A DNA stretch of 64,000 nucleotides, from assembly GCF_026262505.1 (NCBI RefSeq), contig NC_067203.1, positions 930,001 to 994,000 of the forward strand, written 5' to 3'. Below, piece by piece: positions 8,755 through 18,526 of the stretch (its first letter is position 1; every line of letters begins with the position of its first letter). The notes beneath the pieces were generated by a model. The model had not been told where the DNA came from. It did not search any database and was given only the letters and a program-made list of their open reading frames with translations. This DNA comes from Trichomonas vaginalis G3 (lineage: Eukaryota > Parabasalia > Trichomonadida > Trichomonadidae). A program made the translations under genes and the position numbers.

Positions 8755-10053
8755 GAGTTTGTATTATTTTTATCGTTCAATTCATTGTATCAGTGAGTGA
8801 TCCAGATATTTAAGATATTTACAAAAAATTTATTAATTTGATTAACAAATTTTAATCAAAATAGCAAAAATCTATTTGATAGCTGTAAACAAACAATAAT
8901 TTTTATTTCAAGCAAAATCAATTATTTTCATCTAAACGTATAAAATTGTCAATTTGATGAGAATAAATTTAAAATCTCATGAAATATAAAGGAGAGTAAT
9001 ATTTTTCAATTTTCTTTTTTCTTTCTCTCAAATATTTTCTATTGGGAATTTTCTTGTTATCAAAAAATAATTTTAATATTTGTTTATTTCATTACATACA
9101 ATAAAATTTTCAAAACTCTATTTCTTCACAAGAAAATTTTTTTCCTTCATATGAAGAAACATTTTGTTCTCCATTTGATGCTGAGTCTAAATCTCGATTT
9201 TTGAATTTTCTTCTTTCCAAATTTCTTTTTTCCAAATTAGAAGTTTAATTCAAATTTTCAATAGTTTATATATTTTCTCAAACCGTCTTAGATTTTCTCA
9301 CTTTTTAGGGATTTTCTCTCAAAATATACAAAAATAGTAATACCAATACATGCGTCTAATATACTTTAAAACCATCGTGATAAAATTCAAAAACGAAGAG
9401 TTCTTCTCTCCAAATTTTTTTCAAAATCAAAAAAATGAGATAAAAACGTACGTTTGGAAAATTCATTTTTAGCATTTTAGGAATTTTCTCACTTTTCTTC
9501 CAAATTGACATCCTTAGTTTATAATATCAGTTTGTTATAAGTAATAGGTATTAATTTTTCAATTTATAAACTAATATAATATTGTGGCCTTTTTTACATT
9601 TTTTTGTTATATTGAGAGGCTCTAAATATAAAATCGATTAAATATAATAGTGGAAATTATTATTTGTCGTAGATACTTTTTTAAATACTGAAATTGCATT
9701 CATGCATTTATCAAAGTTATTTTTCTCAAACGACTAAAAATTAAAGAGAAATATTATAATTTTAATGCTTCTTGTCGCTAGGATTGTTAGATAAGGCCAT
9801 GAACCAGATATGGTTTTGCAAATAACGGAATTTGAAAAAGAAAACATTTATAAAAATCAATTATATTATGTCAGATGTATTGCTTATGATATTGAAGTAG
9901 CATATCATAGTTCATAAGAGCAATTATGTCATATTCATGTAATGAAAAATGGTAATGTTATTCAAATTTAAGATATTTTAATAGTGATTCAACATTATAC
10001 TGAAAGCGTGAAATATGTGCCATAAATTGATAAAATCTAATTTGAAATATTAA
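8755..10053. other. AT-rich intergenic DNA without recognisable gene
   Basis: Poly-A/T tracts and short motifs such as TTTTCTCA recur, but I see no long frame, RNA gene or clear repeat boundary between the Polinton end and the Kolobok-like element. Confidence 0.6.
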
Positions 10054-10168
10054 GGGTATAGTAAACTCAAAATTCTAGAGTTTTGAGAGTGCCAATAAAC
10101 TCTATAGGCCTATATATATCTATATTTTAAAGGAGAGGTTACGCCATAATATTTGATATTATAAATTA
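10054..10168 (+). repeat. Left terminal inverted repeat of Kolobok-like element
   Basis: About 110 bp from GGGTATAG through GGAGAGGTTACGCCATAAT matches the reverse complement of 12920-13033 with scattered mismatches. The inner block (GAGAGGTTA-GCCATAAT) is the best conserved and may be the transposase-binding site. Confidence 0.6.
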
Positions 10169-10439
10169 TTAATTCAAAATAAAAGTAGAAAATGAAACTA
10201 ATTTTATTCTAACCTATATAAATATATCAATAATCTAAAATGATTATAGTCTGAACTATATTTTACCAGATTATCAAATATAAGAGAAATGAAATAAGGC
10301 ATAAAAATATCATAGCATAATTATTGGATAAATGCATTAATAAATTATTTATATCATAATGAGAAAAAATCAAAATAAGAAAATGAGCATAATAATAATT
10401 TAATTAAAAACAAAAACAATAAATAAAATGTAATTTTCG

Positions 10440-11732
10440 TTAATCAAAGTCATCAATGTCTTCGTCTTCTGATTCCCATTCGGACTTGAAAACTTGATAA
10501 TCTCCTCCTGGTACACTCTGAATGAATTTTTTGTATTTGTTCTGTTTTTTAGAACCTTTTGTAACAGTTTTTTGTTTCAATATCATTTTGGAGTAACAAT
10601 TCTCTTCAAATGATTTGACACAATCTTCTGGAAGTGGGGGAAGATGTAATGCTTTTTGTATATCTCCGAGAAAATGCTCTGGATCATTCCATTCTAAGAT
10701 TGCAACGTTAACTCTAATGTTAATGTTCTTCCAGGCTCTTGATTTGTCCAAATAGCATGCAATTTTGGAGTTAAACGCTTCATTCATGCAGGTAGATCCA
10801 ATGGAAGAAACTTTGGAAACTATGGGTGTCCATTTGTGAACCCAGTCATAGAGCATGAATTGAAGTTGGATCGAATTGACACCTTTTTGCCATTCAAAGC
10901 ATTTGTAATTGTGCGGTTCGCAAAAAGAATGATTGCCTACGTAATGGTAGACACAATTCTCCCACATTTTCGTACGTTTGTCAATATTTTCTTCGGCAAA
11001 ACATGACCAAAGCCACATACTTAGGCTTGCATTCAGACCCCAGAAAGGTCTCTCTATTTTTTCAATCTTCTGAGTCTTGTCGTTGAAAACTTCAACTGTC
11101 TTATGAGAAGCTGAGAACTTTGTAAAATCTTTTGAGATATTTTTTGATACATGACCTGGATCGAATCTTTCAAGATGAGAGACGCCAAATTCTTTAAAGA
11201 CAGAGACACTTTTGTTATCTCGGTCTTTAATAATCTCTTTAACATCTTTCAAGATATTGTATTTCTTTAATTGCTTCAAGATGATTCGAGTTCCAGCACT
11301 TTCCATATTGTTGGAAGCTCCGGAATACTGAGCATGCTGTCTGTTTCCACCAATATGGTTGATGTTCACGCATGCAAGAACTCTTTTTGTGACAGCATCG
11401 AGCGCAGTTACTGTACAACTTGGCGAGTTTCGCCTGTGCGTCCATCTTGCATCAATGGATAAGTAACCACTGAAGGACTTTCTCGACAGCATTAGGGAAA
11501 TACTTTTAAGTCTTCTAATCTTATCGTCACAAAATCTCTGTTGTCTCATGACACCACTCTTCACAGGGGGCTTAGTTCCACAAAGAGAAAGAAAGCGAGC
11601 ACCTTTTGTATATGGCATTCCGGTCATTATGCAAGCACCAAGCATCTGTCGCGCTGAGAGTCGACGACGTTCGTGGAGTAAAATGTTATGCATTGCCTTT
11701 GTTTTCCGTTTTGGGTGAACAATATGGCCCAT
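10440..11732 (-). CDS. Kolobok-like (Mutator-like domain) DDE transposase, 430 aa
   Basis: I use the ATG at 11732 (MGHIVHPKRK), since upstream in-frame codons contain no ATG and an initiator element lies 11-16 bases before it. The catalytic pattern is readable. The first Asp is in SIDARWTHRR (about residue 94), followed by GASNNMESAG, then the second Asp cluster in IIKDRDNKSV (about 170-172) with FDPGHVSKNIS after it. A candidate Glu is in STCMNEAFNSK. The order agrees with Mutator-like/Kolobok transposases. The frame is uninterrupted with a basic C-terminus (KKQNKYKK) and acidic tail, so the copy could be active. Confidence in DDE is good and in the superfamily moderate. Confidence 0.65.
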   Translation of the reverse strand: MGHIVHPKRKTKAMHNILLHERRRLSARQMLGACIMTGMPYTKGARFLSLCGTKPPVKSGVMRQQRFCDDKIRRLKSISLMLSRKSFSGYLSIDARWTHRRNSPSCTVTALDAVTKRVLACVNINHIGGNRQHAQYSGASNNMESAGTRIILKQLKKYNILKDVKEIIKDRDNKSVSVFKEFGVSHLERFDPGHVSKNISKDFTKFSASHKTVEVFNDKTQKIEKIERPFWGLNASLSMWLWSCFAEENIDKRTKMWENCVYHYVGNHSFCEPHNYKCFEWQKGVNSIQLQFMLYDWVHKWTPIVSKVSSIGSTCMNEAFNSKIACYLDKSRAWKNINIRVNVAILEWNDPEHFLGDIQKALHLPPLPEDCVKSFEENCYSKMILKQKTVTKGSKKQNKYKKFIQSVPGGDYQVFKSEWESEDEDIDDFD

Positions 11733-11742
11733 ACAACAAAAA

Positions 11743-11748
11743 AAATGA
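11743..11748 (-). promoter_or_regulatory. Initiator (Inr) of transposase gene
   Basis: TCATTT on the minus strand fits the trichomonad initiator TCA+1Py(T/A). The predicted start site gives a 14-base leader before the ATG at 11732, which is typical of the very short trichomonad 5' UTRs. Confidence 0.5.
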
Positions 11749-12919
11749 AATCCCGCCAAAAGTGAAAATTGAATAAAAAGTAATAATTAATAAATATATA
11801 CTATATCATTAGATGAATATTTTGGAATAACATTTTAAAATCGAGGTTTTTCAATGGATAACGGTTCAATCAAAGAATCTATTAAAAATGGAACATTTCT
11901 GTCGTTTCAAAATTCCAAAATAACGTTTCTATTCCTCTCAAAAGTAAAAATAAACTTTATTGGGGAAAAAATATTTTTATTTTCCAAAAAAAATGAAAAC
12001 CTTAAATGCAAATCTAATTTTGATGCTTTTGTTTGTGATTTTTTGGATTTCGAAAAAAATTTGAAAATTCAGACAAGTTACCATTAACACTAATACGTTT
12101 CAGCGAGTCGGTCCCATCAGAGAAATTTTCATAAATCGGCGATATAATTTATTATTTCAGCAAAATATTCTCAGATCCAACTAGAATAAGGTCAAATTAT
12201 ACAAATTTAGCAAAGGCTAGTTATCCTACCTATTCAATTAACTTTAATTTTAAATAATTCAAGACAATTCTCAAAATTACCTTAATAATCGCGTTCTCTT
12301 CGCAAAATGACGATTCCTCATTCACTACCAGCATAACTGAGGGCTTGTGCTCACAGAATAATACAGATAATTTACTTATTAATGCAAAATTTAGTACCAA
12401 AAGGTAATCATAGAAGATACAAAAAAAGTTTCTTTATTTTGATTGCCGATTTTATTTCTTCTAAAATTTACTAAATCTAAAAAATCCAAAATTGAATGCT
12501 ATTGAATTTCATGTTTATGTAACATATACTATTTATTATATAAGGAATAAAAATTTTATAGTTTTAATCAAAAATAAAGGTGTACTAAATGCATACAAAA
12601 CAAGGTATTTTTTACTCATCCAAAATATGTTAACAGTGCTATTTATATAATCAATATCCGAATTTCGAAATCATTTTGATGAAATCTTTATTCTAAAATT
12701 GAGTTGACTGTTAAAATCACCCGAGAAGAGGGATTATCTCAATGAAAAGTACATAAAATAGCAAACGCAGAAGATGGCACTATGCAGCTTTATATTGTTA
12801 TACAGGATGAACATATAAAATGTTTGGAAAACACTTACTTCGTTCTACAAATGTGTATCTCTTTATATCAAAGATTCTTCTCAAATTATTGAGAGACTTC
12901 TCTCAAAAAAAGGAAAATT

Positions 12920-13033
12920 TGATAACTAAAAAAAATTATGGCATAACCTCTCGTTTTGCATAGATATATATTTACATGGTCACAGAGCTTATTTTCATTG
13001 TCAAAACTTAAAAATTTTTAGTGGACTATACCC
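12920..13033 (-). repeat. Right terminal inverted repeat of Kolobok-like element
   Basis: This is the mirror of the left end. Reading the minus strand from 13033 gives GGGTATAGTCCACTAAAAAT, then the TATATATCTAT and GAGAGGTTATGCCATAAT blocks shared with 10054-10168. No TTAA follows on the outside. Confidence 0.6.
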
Positions 13034-13515
13034 AAAAAAATATATAAAATTTGATCATAAATAAAATCGTTTTAAATTACTTCTTCATTTAAATTATAAC
13101 AATTATTTTTGGTTTTATATTTTTTTGGATCAAATCCATTTTAATAGAATTTATATACTATTCATCTATTAGTAAACACTACCGTATATTATTTTTTAAG
13201 CTATCTTATTTTTTGAAATTTTATTCAAATCTTTGGTCGCAAGAAGAATTGCATGATAAATAAAAACATTTAATCAAAGTCAATTTTATTTTTCATATTC
13301 AAATGGACTGAGTGTTAACATTTAACATTTTTTGCTAATTGTCGTCAAAAATTAGGCGTAAAGCAAAAATTGATATTTCATATGGTTTTATGATAGATAA
13401 GCATTATATTCCCACTCATTATATTCGTAAATTTTGAGGTTTATGCTTCGCTTTTAAGATCATTGAATTTGATTTTTATATAAAATAGTTATATATTAGA
13501 AAATAATATGAGTTT
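13034..13515. other. AT-rich spacer without gene
   Basis: This AT-rich DNA lies between the Kolobok-like element and the hairpin-array element. I see no gene or clear repeat. Confidence 0.6.
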
Positions 13516-15531
13516 TGTTGCATGCTAAGTTCGGTCAAAATGTAAACCTCTCAATTTTATCGTCGGGGGAAGTAACTCAATTCCTTCAAAATTATTCTTT
13601 AAATATTGAATTTAAAGTTATTTAATTTGGATTATAAATAAATAGGCTAATACAATATTTAAAAATGAGAAAAAATAACTTTTCAAAGAACTTTTCATAA
13701 TCTCAAAGAAAATTTTTTATTCAATAATTATATAAATTAATTAACATTCATAATGAAATTGGATTTTTTTATAAAAAATTGGTCCTACTTAACTTTTTGA
13801 GAGAATTTGGCTTTCTCGTAAACGAAAAAGGGGATTTGACGGAGTCAAATCCCCGCTCACAAAAAGTGGACTTTACATGTCAAATTTTATATGCATGTAA
13901 TGTCCACTTTTATGAGTTTTAGGAAGGAATTGGAAGCCATGAGTTACTGACATTGCATCAGTATCTCATAGCCTCCAATTCCTTCAAAAAATGGGAGAAA
14001 CTTTGTCCGAATAGTTTAACATTCGGACAAAGTTTCTCCCATTTTAAGAAGGAATTGGAGGGTAAGAGATATACCATATGAATGTATATCTCTTACCCTC
14101 CAATTCCTCCTAGAAAGTGTCCAAACTTTGGGTTAATTGCAAAGTATTAACCCAAAGTTTGGACACTTTCAAGTGGAGATGGAAGGCTTTGGGGTATATA
14201 TTAATACAATATACCTCAAAGCCTTCCATCTCCACTACAAATGTGAGAAACTTTGTCCGAATAGTTTAATATTCGGACAAAGTTTCTCCCATCTTTCAAT
14301 GTAATTGCTACCTGTGAGGTACTGACTTGAAGTCAGTGCTTCACAGGTAGCAATATCCAAAAATTTAAAAACATTTTATCAGTTCGTTAGAGAACTAGAG
14401 CCTCCTAGGTACTGAACCAGAATCAGTGCCTAGGGGACTCTAGTGATCTATATAAATCTGAGAAACTTTGAGGAAATTGTTCGACATTTCCTCAAAGTTT
14501 CTCAGCAATTTAGCGAGGAATGTTCGTTATCGTGTAGATATTTATAATATATACATGATAACAAACATTCCCCGCTAAAAGATGTAAAATCTTATAAGAA
14601 ATAATTGCAAAAGAATAACAAATTGCAACAAATTTTATATGAAACTGAACCTTATGAGGTAGTGATTCAAGATCACCGCCTCATAAGATTCAGTTTCAAT
14701 CTCAAGTATCTCAAAAGTAAGGCTCTATTTTTTGCCATGTAAAGTGTCACTTTTTCTGTCCAAATGATAAGTTATTCAGAGAAAGTTTCCCAGCTATCAA
14801 GAGGGAATTGTTCCTTATCAGGTATATATTCATACTGTATACCTCATAAGGAACAATTCCCTCCTTAAAACGAGAAAACTTGTTCGAAATTGTTTATCAT
14901 TTCGAACAAGTTTTCTCGTTTTTAATAAGAAACTAAAGGCTATGAGGCACTGATTATATATTAGTGCCTCACAGCCTTTAGTTTCTAATAGATAGCTGGG
15001 AAACTTTCTCCAAATGATAAGTTATTCAGAGAAAGTTTCCCAGCTATCAAGAGGGAATTGTTCCTTATGAGGTATATAGTTATAATGTATACCTCATAAG
15101 GAACAATTCCCTCATTAAAATCGTAGATATTTTTTACTTATTACTCATGCTTTCAAAATCACAATCCTCTGAAAAGTTATTTTTTATTAAGAATTTAGAA
15201 TTTTGATAAATACCTTTTTTCAATTTGATATAATACTTATATATTTTCAAAAAGACATTTTGAAAAGATATCTCAAAAGTTCTCTGAAAACCTATTTTTG
15301 ATTAATTTTGAGAAATATCCGTATTAAATTAATCACTAAATTCATTCAACACTACTTTAATTTTTAAATTCAAAAAATTATATGTGCTTCTTAAAATGTC
15401 TCACAAAATTTTTATTATAAAATTATATACAATATTAAAAATCCCACAACATTTTTACTTTACATAATCGTACTTCCTCGACGATTAATTTCCCCTCAAT
15501 TCCTATTGTTGACCGAACTTAGCATGCAACA
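13516..15531. mobile_element. Inverted-repeat-bounded hairpin-array element, 2016 bp
   Basis: The unit starts with TGTTGCATGCTAAGTTCGG (13516) and ends with its exact reverse complement (to 15531). The exact match is 23 bp, followed inward by a looser match including ATCGTCGNGGAAGTA. GTTT directly precedes the left end and directly follows the right end, a possible 4-bp target duplication. Inside are AT-rich subterminal stretches of about 310 and 400 bp around a dense array of hairpins. No open frame is present, so if mobile it is non-autonomous. The family is not recognised. Confidence 0.6.
13862..15113. repeat. Tandem array of about 17 near-perfect hairpins
   Basis: Hairpins with 18-32-bp stems and usually 7-10-base loops follow each other, in the dense parts with only 2-10 bases between. 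Perfect stems by eye include 13991-14012/14021-14042 (22 bp), 14050-14074/14084-14108 (25 bp), 14113-14136/14147-14170 (24 bp), 14458-14477/14486-14505 (20 bp), 14871-14890/14899-14918 (20 bp) and 14991-15010/15029-15048 (20 bp). Two classes alternate: class A (GAGAAACTTTG type, short loop) and class B (GGAATTG... with GAGGTACTGA or GGTATAT at the apex). Function is unknown. Confidence 0.85.
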
Positions 15532-15805
15532 GTTTATGTGATATTATTTTTCAGAAGATTTCATTCTATATGCCTATGAAAAGTACTCTCAAAACTAACT
15601 TTTTCCTAATTATAATTAAATCTAGAATATTGTATTATGCCTAGTATTATTTCATTTTTCTCATTCAATTTAGAATTTACAAATGTCAAAAAATTGAGAG
15701 CTGTCACTTTTGATGAATTTCTGTTTATTACAATATATCATATTAAATCGATAAATTCATCAAATTATTTATCAATTAATTTATGATACCAATCATACGG
15801 GAACA
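15532..15805. other. AT-rich spacer between the two hairpin units
   Basis: About 270 bp of AT-rich DNA. I see no gene. Confidence 0.5.
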
Positions 15806-16562
15806 GGACAAATTTGCCACACGGCACTTTTTTTAAAAAAAATTAATGGAGCGGAGCGATACTCTGCTGCAGGAGCCCCAAGGCTCCCAATCATTACGAA
15901 AGGGAGCCTCAGGGCTCCTGAGAATCCATCAGCAGAGGCCTTTTCATTTGGCCTCTGCTGATCAAAGATTCGGCGAAGCCATTCTTCGTCTCAGGAGCCC
16001 CAAGGCTCCCAATCATTACGAAAGGGAGCCTCAGGGCTCCTGAGAATCCATCAGCAGAGGCCTTTTCATTTGGCCTCTGCTGATCAAAGATTCGGCGAAG
16101 CCATTCTTCGTCTCAGGAGCCCCAAGGCTCCCAATCATTACGAAAGGGAGCCTCAGGGCTCCTGAGAAACCTCTTTGAGAAGGTTTTCTTTAAGAAAACC
16201 TTCTCAAAGATGATTGTCAGCATTCACTCAAAATCTACCAAGAGTTTCAAAGTTTCAAATCTATCTGAAATGAAGCTTTGAATCTCTTGTATATCTAATT
16301 GTAGAGGTACCTTTTCAAAATGTCTTCTATTGATTAAATTTAATCAGTAAAAGTCATTTTGAAAAGGTACATCTCTATAATTGCTATTGAGCATTCACTC
16401 TTGGAACCTTGGAGCTCTTGTGTAGTGCATGAAAACTCCAAGATTCTAGCATAAAACATATATCATAGACATAATTTCCTCAAATATAATTTAAGGTTAT
16501 TTTTAAAAATTAGAAAAGCGTAATTTAAGGTTATTGAAAGGTGACACTTGGCAAATTTGTCC
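15806..16562. mobile_element. Second hairpin-rich unit with inverted ends, about 757 bp
   Basis: GGACAAATTTGCCACACGGC near 15806 and TGACACTTGGCAAATTTGTCC ending near 16562 form imperfect inverted ends, with an exact 13-bp core GACAAATTTGCCA. Between them are a GC-rich tandem repeat of hairpins (15868-16168) and larger stem-loops at 16172-16210 and 16302-16377. No credible protein frame is present. It looks like a non-autonomous structured element. Confidence 0.5.
15868..16168. repeat. 122-bp tandem repeat made of hairpins
   Basis: The segment AGGAGCCCCAAGGCTCCC recurs at 15871, 15993 and 16115, giving a 122-bp period with two full units and a third partial one. Each unit folds into a GGAGCC stem (arms flanking AATCATTACGAAA) and a second stem ATCAGCAGAGGCC/GGCCTCTGCTGAT with a 9-base loop. 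The units are almost identical, so the duplication is recent. It is far more GC-rich than its surroundings. Confidence 0.85.
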
Positions 16563-17640
16563 CGCACTCCTTGAAAATTAGCTTCCGAAAGTTCTATTTC
16601 AGTCGGAGCTGGAAGATTCCGATCATTTATGAATCTCGAAACGACAGAAAATTTGTATTGTTTATATTTCATTATTCGAAATGATAAACTTCAAAATCTA
16701 AAATTTATTTTTTTACAATATATTTCATCCTATTGTCAAGGCTAAATTTTTCACCGGAAGTGTATCAAAAATTGATAAGATTTACGGTGATCTAATTATG
16801 ACAATTCAATGCATCTCGTGATATAACGCAGATATAAACACAATCGATATTGCATAACTAATAATTGAGTCAAATAACTAAATTATGTGTTATATTTTAC
16901 ACATATTTCTTCAATTTTGTAATAAATGGATGTTTAACACTAATTTTTAAGGACTTCGACTTTAGCATCACATAAATATGTTATTTTCTATATTAAAACG
17001 TAATTTTGGTGGTCTTAGAATAGAAAAATATGCAATATTCGTGGAGATAATGAGGGTTCTTAAACATGTTCTTAAAAATAAATAAAATAATACAAATCTT
17101 TATTCAATCTTTTGATATTGTTGGTCCTCTCTTTGTGAAAATACTTAACTTCAAAGAGTATTATGTTTTACCTAGTGAGGACCTTAAGTTTGCAAAAACA
17201 TAATAAAAGTAAAATAAAAAAGATCGGATTTATCACAAAACTTTGAGTATTATAGGATTTAATATATTTTCTTAGTAGATTATATGATTTAGTTTCTTAA
17301 AATCTAAAGTATTTCTTGAGGAAAATATAAATTGAAATTCAAAAAGTAAAAAAAATGTAAACAAATCAAATTTTAAATGGACCAAATGTTGATTTTTCAT
17401 TTGTTTTCTCATTATCGAAAAAAATTTGGAAAGCTAAGAAGTCAATAACAAGTTATATAATACAACAAAACCCACATCGGATATGTTTTCATCAAATAGT
17501 CTCCTAGATTTGTTATGAAATTAAAATATCATGATATTTTAAGGGCTTTTGATTTCAATATTAGAATTATTCAGTTATGTCGTGCTAATATCAATTGCTT
17601 TATACAATTGATCGTTTACAAGCTGCAAAAATCGAACAAT

Positions 17641-17849
17641 AATTTGACTTTGTAAAAAAAGTGCGTCATTTTTATTCGTTATACTTACAAAATGTAAACA
17701 TTAGAGAAACATTTACATTTGTAAATGTAACAAGTAAAGTTGTATCGCATAATTTGACTTTGTAAAAAAAGTGCGTCATTTTTATTCGTTATACTTACAA
17801 AATGTAAACATTACGAGAAACATTTACATTTGTAAATGTAACAAGTAAA
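17641..17849 (+). repeat. 110-bp tandem duplication
   Basis: AATTTGACTTTGTAAAAAAA begins both copies, at 17641 and 17751. They are nearly identical for 98 bases and include a small palindrome CATTTACATTTGTAAATG. Copy two has one extra base. Confidence 0.85.
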
Positions 17850-18330
17850 TACATCAGATTTAAATTGTAAATGTAGTTTATCTCTCTCATCTCCTTTTTA
17901 AAAGGTATTACATACATACGAACGCATGGGTCACTCAATAATTAGCGTGATAATAATTGAGGATAGACTGTAATCGTAATTTTATTTTTGGACTTATATT
18001 TCGACATTTTGAAGTCGCTTGAAAGTCTTGCAAATGATTAAATTTGGAAAATTTGACCTAAGTCTGCATTATTTTGATGACTTAAACAATTCTATAAATC
18101 TGTTTTCCTAAAAATTTAAAAAGATATAATTTCAATTTCCCTAAATTTATGTAATTCATATATCACCAAAATATTTGGACTGCATTTCGTTTGTCTGCAC
18201 CTAATTAAAGTCTAAATACCAATTAATTTTGGAGTTGCATTGCTTTTAATGTAAAAATGCACGTTTAGAAAAAGACGATAACGATTAAATTACAAAATCG
18301 ATAACGACGACGATTAAATTACAAAATCGA

Positions 18331-18526
18331 TAACCTCTCACCACTTTCTGACATGCTCTTACAAAATCAAAATATCCTTAGTGGAATACCAAAAAAAGTT
18401 TAACAGTCATACTATGTAATATATAAAGATTTATAATATGTTTTTCTCGACCAAAAAAATATTAACTTTTTACCTTAGAAAAATGAGATAAAAATCTTAG
18501 ATGTCAAAAAAATTGTAAATGCCCCC
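18331..18526. mobile_element. Decayed MITE related to the one at 37949-38068
   Basis: The left end CTCACCACTTTCTGACATGC resembles the inner part of the other MITE's end (CTTACCACTTTCTGACAC). The right end read in reverse begins GGGGGCATTTAC and is followed on the plus strand by TTAA (18527-18530). Many mismatches mark it as older. Confidence 0.4.

Larger units (their letters stand above)
10054..13033 (-). mobile_element. Kolobok-like DNA transposon, about 2.98 kb
   Basis: The element is bounded by inverted ends. The left begins GGGTATAGTAAACTC at 10054 and the right end read in reverse begins GGGTATAGTCCACT at 13033. Both continue inward about 110 bp with shared blocks, including GAGAGGTTAYGCCATAAT. 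TTAA precedes the left end (10050-10053), as in Kolobok target sites. After the right end the sequence is a run of A, so the second TTAA is not preserved. One transposase gene is carried, and about 1.2 kb between its start and the right end is non-coding. Superfamily assignment is by transposase pattern and TTAA. Confidence 0.65.

Noticed and set aside
11854-12087. 77-codon plus-strand frame inside the Kolobok-like element
   Set aside because: AT-rich, Phe/Lys/Asn-rich translation without domain pattern, opposite to the transposase; probably chance.
15846-16043. 65-codon open frame over the 122-bp repeat
   Set aside because: The frame follows the tandem hairpins, starts by chance in the GC-rich unit and has no family resemblance.
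13862-16168. CRISPR array
   Set aside because: Repeats are self-complementary hairpins of changing sequence, not constant direct repeats with unique spacers, and no cas genes are present. The surroundings are eukaryotic.
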